Origin: Acinetobacter sp. WCHA45 | GTDB lineage: Bacteria > Pseudomonadota > Gammaproteobacteria > Pseudomonadales > Moraxellaceae | DNA length: 64,000 bases | Direction: 5' to 3' | Assembly (NCBI RefSeq): GCF_002165255.2 | Contig: NZ_CP028561.1 | Span: 2,812,785-2,876,784 of the forward strand | Shown: piece after piece, positions 50,236-59,209 of the stretch | How positions within the stretch are numbered: position 1 is the stretch's first letter | Layout: every line of letters begins with the position of its first letter | Notes under the pieces: model-generated | Databases searched by the model: none | Seen by the model: the letters and a program-made list of their open reading frames with translations, nothing else | What the model was told of the DNA's origin: nothing | Position numbers and translations under genes: made by a program

Positions 50236-51192
50236 ATGGAAACTATCGGTAATCTATGGCTGTATGTCGTATTCTTCGGCCTTGTCACAGTCATGCTTTT
50301 GGTCGATTTTTTAGGCTTTAAACAAAAACAAAACCAAGATGTTCCAATCAAGCAAGCCGCTTACTGGAGTATTGCTTGGGTCACTGTAGCAGTGCTATTT
50401 GGTGGGGGCTTGTGGCTCTATCTACAGCAAACAGTAGGACTCACCCTTGCGAATCAAAAAACCATGGAATACTTCGCAGGTTATCTACTGGAAAAATCAT
50501 TAGCAATTGATAACGTCTTCGTTTGGCTGATGATCTTCGCAGCTTTTGCAATTCCACCTGCATTACAACGTAAAATCCTGCTGTACGGCGTACTCGGCGC
50601 AATTGTCTTAAGAACCATTTTTATCTTTATTGGGGCTTGGTTCGTACAAGAATTTTCTTGGGTACTTTATATTTTCGGTGCATTCCTTGTTTATACAGGT
50701 TTTAAATTCCTGAAAGGTCAAGACGAAGAAACCAATATTGAAGATATTAAATTACTGAAATGGTTACGCAAACACATGCGTATTACCCCTCAACTTGAAG
50801 GTAATAAATTTTTCGTCCGTCAAAATGGCGTGTTATGGGCAACACCTTTATTTTTAGTTTTAATCTTAGTTGAAGCATCTGATGTTATTTTCGCGGTTGA
50901 CTCTATTCCTGCAATTTTCGCTGTAACCAGTGACCCGTTCATTGTATTAACAGCGAACTTAATGGCGATTTTGGGTTTACGTGCAATGTTCTTCCTGTTG
51001 GCTGGTGCCGCAACCAAACTGCATTACCTACCGTATGGTTTGGGCATTATCTTACTGTTCATCGGTGCGAAAATGTTATTGCTGGATGTGTTCCACATGC
51101 CAATCTGGATTTCATTGAGTTTTATCGTACTGGTACTCAGTATCACCGCTTATCTATCATTACGTCATAATAAAAAGCAGTTGCAATCTTAA
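50236..51192 (+). CDS. alx: TerC/Alx-family manganese exporter
   Basis: 318-aa membrane protein with about nine hydrophobic segments and the acidic TerC motifs (EKSLAIDNVFVW and VEASDVIFAVDSIPAI). E. coli Alx/MeeY exports Mn2+ and is controlled by the same class of riboswitch. The ATG at 50236 directly follows a GTG; AGGGAG is well spaced for it. Confidence 0.9.
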   Translation: METIGNLWLYVVFFGLVTVMLLVDFLGFKQKQNQDVPIKQAAYWSIAWVTVAVLFGGGLWLYLQQTVGLTLANQKTMEYFAGYLLEKSLAIDNVFVWLMIFAAFAIPPALQRKILLYGVLGAIVLRTIFIFIGAWFVQEFSWVLYIFGAFLVYTGFKFLKGQDEETNIEDIKLLKWLRKHMRITPQLEGNKFFVRQNGVLWATPLFLVLILVEASDVIFAVDSIPAIFAVTSDPFIVLTANLMAILGLRAMFFLLAGAATKLHYLPYGLGIILLFIGAKMLLLDVFHMPIWISLSFIVLVLSITAYLSLRHNKKQLQS

Positions 51193-51384
51193 TCAGTTGA
51201 ATTCAGGCATTTGATAAATTCAGGTGCCTGAACAGTTAAATCATAAAAATAGACTGTACATTAAAAAAACAGATCAATATCATATGGCGGCTTAAAGCTT
51301 TTATCTTTCCTAATCAGAAACATAATAAACAAGACTTGCTCACATATTTATGTCGATCAAGCAAATTAAAATGAGTGGGGTCTC

Positions 51385-51774
51385 ATGCGTTCTAAAAAAA
51401 TTAATCTTGTGGTGGTGCCATTGCTACTCACTGCATGTAGCCACAATGATGGACCTCTAGTACAAGATGTTTATAACAATCAATATGATTGTGCAACAGA
51501 CTGGAATACTGAAACTTGTGAAGAAGAAAATAGCTCAGGAAGCGGAGGTTCTACTGCTGGCGTTCGTTATTATGGTGGCTTTGGTTCTGGGCGTTATTTA
51601 GGACCACAATATTATCAACATAATCGTGAAGTCTCTTTTAACGGCAACACCTTGAGACCACATACCAATCTCAGTGTGGGACAACCTTCAATTTCAACCA
51701 CTGCAAAACGCTATTCTGTATCATCACCTATTCGTGGCGGTTTCGGTCGTGGCGGCTCATCATTTGGCGGCTAA
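51385..51774 (+). CDS. Lipoprotein paired with a glutathionylspermidine-synthase-like protein (YgiB-type)
   Basis: 129 aa with a lipoprotein signal (VVVPLLLTAC, lipid Cys about residue 18). A Cys-containing acidic stretch and a Gly/Ser/Tyr-rich C-terminus with repeated GGFG and GRGG follow. Position, size and Gly-rich tail match E. coli YgiB, which sits directly before the synthase-like YgiC. Function unknown; likely envelope-associated. Confidence 0.7.
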   Translation: MRSKKINLVVVPLLLTACSHNDGPLVQDVYNNQYDCATDWNTETCEEENSSGSGGSTAGVRYYGGFGSGRYLGPQYYQHNREVSFNGNTLRPHTNLSVGQPSISTTAKRYSVSSPIRGGFGRGGSSFGG

Positions 51775-51794
51775 TTAAAAGACTGAAACTCAAG

Positions 51795-52955
51795 ATGAAA
51801 AGAAAAATATTAGCACCCCGCACAGACTGGCAACTCGAACACCAAAAAATTGGTTTCGATTATTTTAATTTACCCTCACTGGATGGCTCAATTTACTGGT
51901 CAGAAGGAATTGCCTACGAATTTACATTGAAGCAAATTGAACAGCTTGAAGATGCAGCTAATGAACTGCATCAAATGTGTTTAGCTGTGACAAGTGATTT
52001 GATTCAACGCGGTAATTATCCTGATTATTTCCAGATTCCAGTTGCTGCAATTGCACAAATCGAACAGTCTTGGCGACAAAATGCGCCGATGCTTTATGGA
52101 CGCTTTGACTTTGCCTATGATGGGCGCAATATCAAAATGCTGGAATACAATGCTGATACTCCCACAGGACTGTTAGAGGCATCAGTAGCACAATGGCTAT
52201 GGATCGAACAAGTATCTGGGATTTCGAATCGAGATCAGTTTAACAGTATTCACGAAGACTTGATTAAGCGTTGGCGAACCATTCTACCGCGAGGAAGTCA
52301 CGTGCATTTTGCAGCCTGTCAGGAGGCAGGGCGAGAGGATTGGGGCAATCTAGAATATTTAATGGATACCGCTTTTCAAGCGCATCTACAAGTTTCTGAA
52401 CTTTCAATGGAAAATATTGGCTGGAATGGACAGAGTTTTGTTGATCTGAATAATCGACCCATTCAAAACCTATTCAAGTTATATCCTTGGGAATGGATTT
52501 GGGAAGAATCATTCTCTCAATATCTGAGTCCGCAATCGAATTGGATCGAACCATGTTGGAAAATGCTGCTCTCTAATAAAGCAATTTTAGTGGAGCTTTG
52601 GAAACGCTATCCAAATCACCCACTTTTAGTTGAGACCCATCATTTTGATCCCCAGCAAAAATTCTCTGGCAAATGGGTGAAAAAACCGATCTTAGCAAGG
52701 GAAGGGGCGAATATTCGAGTGTTGCAAGATGGTCAAGATCAAGGTGCTGCTTCTGGTAGTTTCTATTTTGATGACTATGATAAATATGGCTATGTGGTAC
52801 AAAAATGGGTAGAGACTCCATTGTTTGCTGGTCAGTTACCCACGCTGGGTTTATGGATGGTGGGACATCAGTGTGCAGGCATGTCGATTCGTGAGGACTG
52901 CTACGACATTATTGGCAATGATGCCCATTTTGCCGCGCATTATTTTATAGAGTAA
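51795..52955 (+). CDS. ygiC: Glutathionylspermidine synthase-like protein (YgiC type)
   Basis: 386-aa ATP-grasp ligase resembling the C-terminal synthetase half of glutathionylspermidine synthase (GRFDFAYDGRNIKMLEYNAD, then LVETHHFDPQQ and KKPILAREGANI). It lacks the amidase domain. It starts 20 bp after the YgiB-like gene and is cotranscribed. The true substrate of YgiC proteins is unsettled. Confidence 0.88.
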   Translation: MKRKILAPRTDWQLEHQKIGFDYFNLPSLDGSIYWSEGIAYEFTLKQIEQLEDAANELHQMCLAVTSDLIQRGNYPDYFQIPVAAIAQIEQSWRQNAPMLYGRFDFAYDGRNIKMLEYNADTPTGLLEASVAQWLWIEQVSGISNRDQFNSIHEDLIKRWRTILPRGSHVHFAACQEAGREDWGNLEYLMDTAFQAHLQVSELSMENIGWNGQSFVDLNNRPIQNLFKLYPWEWIWEESFSQYLSPQSNWIEPCWKMLLSNKAILVELWKRYPNHPLLVETHHFDPQQKFSGKWVKKPILAREGANIRVLQDGQDQGAASGSFYFDDYDKYGYVVQKWVETPLFAGQLPTLGLWMVGHQCAGMSIREDCYDIIGNDAHFAAHYFIE

Positions 52956-53016
52956 ATCTAGATAACAATCATCAATCGGTCAGGATTTAATGACATACAT
53001 CCTGACCGTATCAAGT

Positions 53017-53490
53017 TTAAATCGTATGTGCTGCCACACGTTTCATATAAGACACTAAGCGAGTGAAAAATAAAATTTGCAGAAAAATGGTAAAAGCCGA
53101 AACACACCATTCGTACCACATTTCAAATGCGGTTTGCGCTAAACCAAAATATTGATAAACTCCCAATAAAACCAGCCCAAAAACAATGCCAAACACAGTA
53201 TTTTGCATCAAAATAGGAAAGGACAACGCCGTGACCCGATTTAAGAAATGGATACCTTGATCAGCACCATTGGCTTGATAAGTCCGTTGAATCCCAATCA
53301 GCATAATCAGTAGGGTCAATGCAGCTTCAATCCCAATCACTCGAATATCAGAATAAGGCGAATACATACCGTAATAGTACACCGCACTCACCACCAATGC
53401 CGCTGCGAGATAATAGTTTTTATAATGTTGTTTACTTAGAGTATCTTCAGCCAACTCATGCGCTAAAGCTTTGGTATTCCAATAATACAT
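53017..53490 (-). CDS. Hypothetical membrane protein
   Basis: 157 aa from the ATG at 53490 (an in-frame TTG lies 15 bases upstream). Four hydrophobic segments are visible (LAAALVVSAVYYYGMY; EAALTLLIMLIGI; ILMQNTVFGIVFGLVLLGVY; VSAFTIFLQILFF). I do not recognise the family. It converges on the ygiC-like gene. Confidence 0.68.
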   Translation of the reverse strand: MYYWNTKALAHELAEDTLSKQHYKNYYLAAALVVSAVYYYGMYSPYSDIRVIGIEAALTLLIMLIGIQRTYQANGADQGIHFLNRVTALSFPILMQNTVFGIVFGLVLLGVYQYFGLAQTAFEMWYEWCVSAFTIFLQILFFTRLVSYMKRVAAHTI

Positions 53491-53676
53491 GTGTATTTTT
53501 CTCAAGAAGTATCATTATTGCTGACAATTTACGTATTTACACCGAAAAGTAAAGTGAATTGATCCAATCAATTACTCATACCTCGCTCGGCTTTCTATAC
53601 TTAAATTAGACGAATAATCCAGTAAAACGAGCAAAATCGAGTACAATCAATCGAAAAAATAAATTGGTAGGTTGTT

Positions 53677-54993
53677 ATGACTTTGGCTACTCCCATCACA
53701 GTTATTCGTGGTCGCTTCTTAGATATTCAAAAAACCGTTTCCCAAGCGAGTGAAATTGCCGATCAAGTCCGTTATCTCGAAGATGGTGTCATCATCACAG
53801 AACAAGGCAAAATTCGCTGGTTTGGCACGTGGAACGACGCTCAAGACCATCTACCTGCAAACGTTGATATTCAGCATTATCCAGAGCAACTGATCATCCC
53901 AGGCATGATCGATACGCACATTCACTTTCCACAAACGGAAATGGTCGGTGCTTACGGCGAACAACTTTTGAGCTGGTTAAACACTTATACTTTTCCAACT
54001 GAAATCCAGTTTAAAGACAAAGCTTATGCGAGCGAGATCGCCAAGTTTTTTGTGAATGAACTACTTAAAAATGGCACAACCACTGCACTAGTATTTTGTA
54101 CGGTTCATCCTGAATCAGTAGATGCTTTATTTGAAGCCGCAGAACAGCATCAGATGCGTCTAATTGCAGGTAAAGTCATGATGGATCGTCATGCACCTGA
54201 AGCCCTGTGTGATAGCGCAGACAGCAGCTATGACGACTCTAAGGCACTGATTGAAAAGTGGCATGGTCAAGGTCGTGCGTTATATGCCATCACACCACGC
54301 TTTGCTCCAACCTCTACACCTGAACAACTTGAAAGAGCAGGGCAACTCAAAGCTGAACATCCTGATGTTTATGTACATACACATCTAAGCGAAAATAAAG
54401 ATGAAATTGCATGGGTTAAAGATTTATTTCCTGAACAAAAAGGCTATCTGGATGTGTATCATCATTATGGTCTAACAGGAAACCGTTCTGTATTTGCTCA
54501 CTGCGTTCATTTAGAAGATGCTGAATGGCAATGTATGCATGAGACCGACTCTGCAATTGCGTTCTGTCCAACCTCAAATTTATTTTTGGGTAGTGGTTTA
54601 TTTCCGCTGAACAAAACATGGCAGCAGCAAGTTAAAGTTGGATTGGGAACTGACGTTGGGGCAGGAACCTCTTTCAGTTTATTACAAACTGTCAATGAGG
54701 CTTACAAAGTTCAACAGCTTCAGGGTGACAAATTATCAGCTTACGAATCGCTGTATCATGCGACCTTAGGTGGCGCAAAAGCGTTAGATTTAGATGACAA
54801 GCTAGGCAATTTCAACGTCGGTAAAGAAGCCGATTTTGTGGTGTTAAATATTAAACCAACCGCACTGCAACAATTACGTCAGTCACGTTCCAAATCACTT
54901 GAAGATAGTCTATTTGCATTATTTACCATGGGGGATGATCGAAATGTCGAGGCAACCTATATCTATGGACAAAAAGCCTATAGTCAAAACTAA
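53677..54993 (+). CDS. guaD: Guanine deaminase
   Basis: Zinc amidohydrolase converting guanine to xanthine. It has 438 aa with metal motif DTHIHFPQTEM, HTHLSENKDE, FAHCVHL and DVGAGTSFS, as in GuaD/AtzC-type enzymes. It is upstream of the hypoxanthine phosphoribosyltransferase gene, both in purine salvage, but separated by more than 200 bp. Confidence 0.93.
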   Translation: MTLATPITVIRGRFLDIQKTVSQASEIADQVRYLEDGVIITEQGKIRWFGTWNDAQDHLPANVDIQHYPEQLIIPGMIDTHIHFPQTEMVGAYGEQLLSWLNTYTFPTEIQFKDKAYASEIAKFFVNELLKNGTTTALVFCTVHPESVDALFEAAEQHQMRLIAGKVMMDRHAPEALCDSADSSYDDSKALIEKWHGQGRALYAITPRFAPTSTPEQLERAGQLKAEHPDVYVHTHLSENKDEIAWVKDLFPEQKGYLDVYHHYGLTGNRSVFAHCVHLEDAEWQCMHETDSAIAFCPTSNLFLGSGLFPLNKTWQQQVKVGLGTDVGAGTSFSLLQTVNEAYKVQQLQGDKLSAYESLYHATLGGAKALDLDDKLGNFNVGKEADFVVLNIKPTALQQLRQSRSKSLEDSLFALFTMGDDRNVEATYIYGQKAYSQN

Positions 54994-55114
54994 AATTTTA
55001 AACAAACAAAAGTTTGGAGTTTTATTGTTGGCTATTGGATCTGCGGTGCTACTGAAACGTGACAGTACATCTGCTCAAAATGAAACATTTTCTTCATCAT
55101 CAAAAGGTGCATGA
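54965..55114 (+). CDS. Possible small membrane protein overlapping the guaD end
   Basis: 49 aa: a basic N-terminus, one hydrophobic segment (GVLLLAIGSAVLL), then a polar Ser-rich tail. The ATG lies 29 bases before the guaD stop, with GAGG about 12 bases upstream (loose spacing). Such one-helix proteins are common, but coding is not proven; it could be chance. Confidence 0.38.
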   Translation: MDKKPIVKTKILNKQKFGVLLLAIGSAVLLKRDSTSAQNETFSSSSKGA

Positions 55115-55217
55115 AATCTGATTTTGTTTTAAAATTGCCACATTAGCTCAAGATTACGAGGTGTTGCAGGTCAACACCTTTTTTATTTTCCCTTTTTTAA
55201 GTTTTAGGAATCTACCG

Positions 55218-55745
55218 ATGACCATTGCAATGCGCATTATGATTTCGAGCGAAGAGATTCAAGCCAAAGTCAAAGAACTTGGTGAAAAGATCAATGCACA
55301 CTATGCTCAAAGTGATAAAGAGCTGGTATTGATTGGCTTACTGCGTGGCTCAGTCATTTTTATGGCAGATTTATGCCGTTCAATCGAAAAACCACACGAA
55401 CTCGATTTTATGACTGTGTCTAGCTATGGTGGCGGGACGGTTTCAACCCGCGATGTCAAAATTTTAAAAGATCTTGATGGTGAGATTCACGGTAAAGATG
55501 TGCTTGTTGTTGAAGATATTATTGATTCAGGGAATACCTTGAGCAAAGTCGTTGAAATGCTCAAAACACGTAATCCAAACTCAATTGAACTTTGTACTTT
55601 GGTGAGCAAACCTTCACGCCGTGAGATTGATTTAGAAGTAAAATTCTTAGGTTTTGAAGTCGAAGATCGCTTTATTGTCGGTTACGGTTTAGATTTCGAT
55701 CAAAAGTATCGTCACTTACCCTTTATCGGTGAAATCGGTCTTTGA
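55218..55745 (+). CDS. hpt: Hypoxanthine phosphoribosyltransferase
   Basis: Salvages hypoxanthine (and guanine) to IMP/GMP. It has 175 aa with the PRPP loop VLVVEDIIDSGNTL and LIGLLRGSVIFMADLC. The ATG at 55218 follows the gene's AT-rich leader; a longer frame from 55161 is hydrophobic and has no family support. Confidence 0.94.
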   Translation: MTIAMRIMISSEEIQAKVKELGEKINAHYAQSDKELVLIGLLRGSVIFMADLCRSIEKPHELDFMTVSSYGGGTVSTRDVKILKDLDGEIHGKDVLVVEDIIDSGNTLSKVVEMLKTRNPNSIELCTLVSKPSRREIDLEVKFLGFEVEDRFIVGYGLDFDQKYRHLPFIGEIGL

Positions 55746-55753
55746 TCAATTAT

Positions 55754-55781
55754 AAAGGCGCTTTAAAGCGCCTTTTTTATT
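55754..55781 (+). terminator. Intrinsic terminator of hpt
   Basis: AAAGGCGCTTT / AAAGCGCCTTT, a perfect 22-bp palindrome followed by more T, just after the hpt stop. Confidence 0.9.
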
Positions 55782-55917
55782 CTAGCTTGTTAATCAAAGC
55801 ACGATAAAGATTGCACAAAAATACGACATAACTCAGTAATCCACTACAGACAGAGTTAGGCTAAATCGAGCAGGATAGTAACAAACAAATACTATGGTAA
55901 AACAAGGAGAAAAGGTC

Positions 55918-56169
55918 ATGTGGTCTCTCATTGTAGCGATTGTGGTCGGTTTTTTTGCAGGTTTAATTGCCCGTGCGTTGCATCCTGGTGAAGATAAAGC
56001 AGGATTTATTGTTACGACCTTATTAGGGATTGCAGGTTCATTATTAGCAACTTATGGCGGTCGCTTACTTGGATTATATGGTGAAAACTCAGCGGCTGGC
56101 TTTATTGCATCGGTCATTGGTGCCATTATTATTTTGTTCATCTACAACTTGGTCACCAAAAAAAGTTAG
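55918..56169 (+). CDS. GlsB/YeaQ/YmgE-family stress membrane protein
   Basis: 83-aa protein with three hydrophobic segments and the transglycosylase-associated (Tgl) family pattern (GFFAGLIARALHPGEDKAGF; GLYGENSAAGFI). A strong AAGGAG precedes the ATG at 55918. These proteins are induced in envelope or general stress; the mechanism is unknown. Confidence 0.88.
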   Translation: MWSLIVAIVVGFFAGLIARALHPGEDKAGFIVTTLLGIAGSLLATYGGRLLGLYGENSAAGFIASVIGAIIILFIYNLVTKKS

Positions 56170-56182
56170 AACAAAATAAATT

Positions 56183-56225
56183 AAAAATGCCCAAATCATT
56201 TTATTACAATGCATTGGGCATTTTT
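56183..56225. terminator. Bidirectional terminator
   Basis: AAAAATGCCCAA (56183-56194) pairs with TTGGGCATTTTT (56214-56225), with a 19-nt loop. Shared by the convergent GlsB-like and dsbC genes. Confidence 0.87.
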
Positions 56226-56228
56226 AAT

Positions 56229-56927
56229 TTATAAACCGAGTTCTTTCCAAATCATCCGAATGTCTTCAGCACTCCGCCCGCCAACCATTTTCAGACCATT
56301 CCCGAATATCAGCGTTGGCGTTCCTTCTATACCTAATTTTTTCCCTAATTCCAGATTGCGATCAATCGGATTAGTACAAGTTTTTTCTTTAGGCTGTACA
56401 TTCTTCTGCAATAAGTTTTTCCACGCATAAGCTTGGTTAGGATCACACCAAATCGATTTTGAGACCGCAATCGATTGTGCTTTTAGTGGGTAGATAAACG
56501 TATAAATGGTGACATCATTGAGCTTATCCAGTTCAGCTTCTAATTTCTTACAATAGGGGCAATTCGGATCTGAAAAAATAGTAAGCTGCTGTTTACCATT
56601 GCCCTTTACCGTTTTTATTGCATCTTTTAAAGGTAATTGTTTCCAGTCAATTGAATTTTGCTTTAGAACCAAGTCCTTGGTCAGATTCTTTTGATCTTTT
56701 AAACGAACCATCGAACCAATAAACATATGTTGGGCATTTTCATCCAAATAAATAATCTGATTGTCTAAATTGGCACTATATAGTCCTGTCATTTCTGTTG
56801 CTTGAATATTGCTAACATGAATATTGGGATATTGCTGATTTAAATTATTTTTTAAGGTTTCTACATTTGCAAAAATCATCGCAGACGTGCAACTCAATAA
56901 TGAAAATAAAGCGATTCTTTTCAACAT
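56229..56927 (-). CDS. dsbC: Thiol:disulfide isomerase DsbC
   Basis: Periplasmic isomerase that rearranges wrong disulfides. It has 232 aa with a signal peptide (MLKRIALFSLLSCTSAMIFA), an N-terminal dimerisation domain and a thioredoxin domain with active site CPYC (123-126). A structural Cys pair (WCDPNQ...KTC) and the cis-Pro loop EGTPTLIFG are present. With dsbA at 4.1 kb, the window holds both the oxidising and the isomerising arms of the Dsb system. Confidence 0.93.
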   Translation of the reverse strand: MLKRIALFSLLSCTSAMIFANVETLKNNLNQQYPNIHVSNIQATEMTGLYSANLDNQIIYLDENAQHMFIGSMVRLKDQKNLTKDLVLKQNSIDWKQLPLKDAIKTVKGNGKQQLTIFSDPNCPYCKKLEAELDKLNDVTIYTFIYPLKAQSIAVSKSIWCDPNQAYAWKNLLQKNVQPKEKTCTNPIDRNLELGKKLGIEGTPTLIFGNGLKMVGGRSAEDIRMIWKELGL

Positions 56928-57028
56928 GTCTCATACTCAACTCATAATTAGCGCTATTTTAATCAGGCTTATCCTCATAAATTGCACAGCTTACTCAGTC
57001 ACAACCAAAAGCCAACCAATCATCGTCA

Positions 57029-57044
57029 TGTTTCACGTGGAACA
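57029..57044. other. parS centromere site 3 (intergenic)
   Basis: TGTTTCACGTGGAACA, a perfect parS between dsbC and the pilus ATPase, about 6.5-7 kb from the origin region. Confidence 0.93.
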
Positions 57045-57369
57045 TCTTTTTTTAAAAAGTGGTTTCAAATCAAAGATAAAAAAGCTCGTTTTGGTAAAAA
57101 AATGACAAAAATTCTCACATTGTATTGATATTCATATAATAAATAAAAATCAAACTAGATCGATTGGTTTATTTTTGGAATAATCCAATCACAATCAGCA
57201 AGGCAACTTTTGTAATCTCGTTCAGCGTGAATGAAAAGCCATGAAATGACTTACAGAACTTTTGAAACTTCATTTTAAAGAAACAAGGATATGTTTTCCT
57301 TTGCATGATTAGTTTTAACTTCACACTATCTGACTCAATCTAGTCTTGTCTTAAAATTTAGGTACATCC
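57045..57369. other. 325-bp intergenic region upstream of the pilus ATPase
   Basis: AT-rich; contains one hairpin (GATTGG with CCAATC, about 57160-57190) and the promoter of the ATPase. No gene seen. Confidence 0.5.
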
Positions 57370-58551
57370 ATGTATAATGCGGAATTATTAGAAGAAGCCA
57401 AAACGTTTATGTTTCATATGTTGACCAAAGTGGTTGAATATGGCGGCTCAGATTTATTCATTACAGCAGACTTTCCACCGAGTATTAAACTCCAAGGTTT
57501 AATGCGTCCTTTAGGTCAGCAAACTTTAACCCCAGAAAAAACTAAGCTATTTGCATATAGCTTAATGAATGAAAAGCAACGCCAAGAATTTGAAAATGAA
57601 TGGGAATGTAATTTCGCAATTAATATTCCAGAAGTATCACGCTTTCGTGTCAATGTATTTAAGCAACAACTACAAATCGGTATGGTTATCCGAACCATTA
57701 CGTCAGAAATCCCAACCTTCCAAAAGCTCAAACTCCCAGAATCATTGAAAAATGTCATGATGGAAAAACGTGGCCTAATATTGGTAGTTGGAAGTACGGG
57801 ATCAGGTAAATCTACGTCATTGGCAGCCATGATTGACCATCGTAATGAAAATTCGGCGGGGCATATTATTACTGTTGAAGACCCCGTGGAATATGTCCAT
57901 AAGCATAAAAAGTCAATGATTACCCACCGAGAAGTCGGTGTAGATTGCCATACTTGGCACCATGCCTTAAAAAATACATTGCGTCAGGCACCTGATGTCA
58001 TTTTGATTGGTGAAATCCGTGATACTGAAACCATGGAACATGCCATTGCTTTTGCTGAAACTGGGCATTTATGTTTAGGAACTTTACATGCCAACAACGC
58101 CAATCAAGCATTAGATCGGATCATGAACTTCTTTCCAGATGAACGCCGTAATCAATTGCTGATGGATCTTTCATCTAATATGAAAGCGATTATTTCTCAA
58201 CGCTTGGTTCGTACTCAAGATGGTCAAGGTCGTCGTGCAGCCGTAGAGATTCTACTGAATACACCATTAATTGCAGAAAATATCTTAAAAGGTCAATTTC
58301 ATAATCTTAAAGAAATTATGACCAAGTCTCGTGAATTAGGTATGCAAACTTTTGATCAGGCCTTGTTTGATTTATACAACGAAGGTGCAATTAGTTATGA
58401 TGAAGCGTTACGTAATGCTGACTCATTGAATGAGTTACGCTTACAAATTAAGCTGAAAAGTACTCGTCAAGAAGGAGTTCCAGCTAGTGCAGCAACTTCT
58501 TTAAATATGCTGAAAGAAGACTCTGAAGAGCAAGAAATGCAAGGCATTTAA
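57370..58551 (+). CDS. pilU: Type IV pilus retraction ATPase, PilT/PilU family
   Basis: 393-aa hexameric secretion-type ATPase. Walker A is GSTGSGKST, the Asp box ITVEDPVEYVH, Walker B VILIGEIRD and the His box HLCLGTLHANN. The long acidic C-terminal tail (EDSEEQEMQGI) and sequence style suggest PilU, the accessory retraction motor. PilT is not adjacent. It is monocistronic and ends at a perfect terminator. Confidence 0.87.
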   Translation: MYNAELLEEAKTFMFHMLTKVVEYGGSDLFITADFPPSIKLQGLMRPLGQQTLTPEKTKLFAYSLMNEKQRQEFENEWECNFAINIPEVSRFRVNVFKQQLQIGMVIRTITSEIPTFQKLKLPESLKNVMMEKRGLILVVGSTGSGKSTSLAAMIDHRNENSAGHIITVEDPVEYVHKHKKSMITHREVGVDCHTWHHALKNTLRQAPDVILIGEIRDTETMEHAIAFAETGHLCLGTLHANNANQALDRIMNFFPDERRNQLLMDLSSNMKAIISQRLVRTQDGQGRRAAVEILLNTPLIAENILKGQFHNLKEIMTKSRELGMQTFDQALFDLYNEGAISYDEALRNADSLNELRLQIKLKSTRQEGVPASAATSLNMLKEDSEEQEMQGI

Positions 58552-58558
58552 ACAAAAA

Positions 58559-58594
58559 AAACAGCCTAAATAATAGGAATTATTTAGGCTGTTT
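58559..58594 (+). terminator. Intrinsic terminator of pilU
   Basis: 16-bp perfect stem (58559-58574 with 58579-58594), AGGA loop and T-run. Confidence 0.93.
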
Positions 58595-58624
58595 TTTAAA
58601 ATCTAAAGATTTATATTCAATATT

Positions 58625-58981
58625 TTAGGAATCAATTGAAAATTTCTTCTTTAAAGCATGCCAATAACGAATCATTTTATTCTTAAAATTTATGATAGTT
58701 GCTTTAAAACCAATTTCTTTTTTCGGCTGGTGCTTTAATCTCTCTTGTAAAAGTTTTTCTTTTTCCTGAATTTCAGCAAGTTTACGTTCTTTTGCTTGTT
58801 GTTGTTCTTTAACCTTATCAGCTACAGTCTGACCTGTACCTTTGCAAGGTTTGGATTGGAATATAACAGATCCATTCTCTTTACATTGATAAACCTCTGT
58901 TTTCGCATAAATAAATGTCGAAAACATACAAAAAAACACAGTCAAAATAAAATAGTTCACGGTATATAACCTAATATTCAT
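58625..58981 (-). CDS. DUF4124-domain exported protein
   Basis: 118 aa with an N-terminal signal (about residues 9-26, ILTVFFCMFSTFIYA). The short DUF4124 motif (VYQCKENGSVIFQSKPCKG) has two Cys likely to form a disulfide. A basic/Glu-rich coiled coil (KVKEQQQAKERKLAEIQEKE) and a Lys-rich end follow. Function unknown. Confidence 0.72.
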   Translation of the reverse strand: MNIRLYTVNYFILTVFFCMFSTFIYAKTEVYQCKENGSVIFQSKPCKGTGQTVADKVKEQQQAKERKLAEIQEKEKLLQERLKHQPKKEIGFKATIINFKNKMIRYWHALKKKFSIDS

Positions 58982-59209
58982 TTTAGAATTTAATCAGTTT
59001 ATCATTACCAATTTTAAAATATATTAATTTATATTCACAAGATAAATTAAAGCTATATAAGCATAAGCAAAATAATGAAACGAATTAATAATTTTTATTA
59101 ATCTAAAAAATTAATTCTTTATTTGGTATAAAATACACAATAAATTCTACAAAAAAAGCACTAAGAAGATATTCTTAATGCCTATATAAAATTTTAAACT
59201 CTTAAAAAA

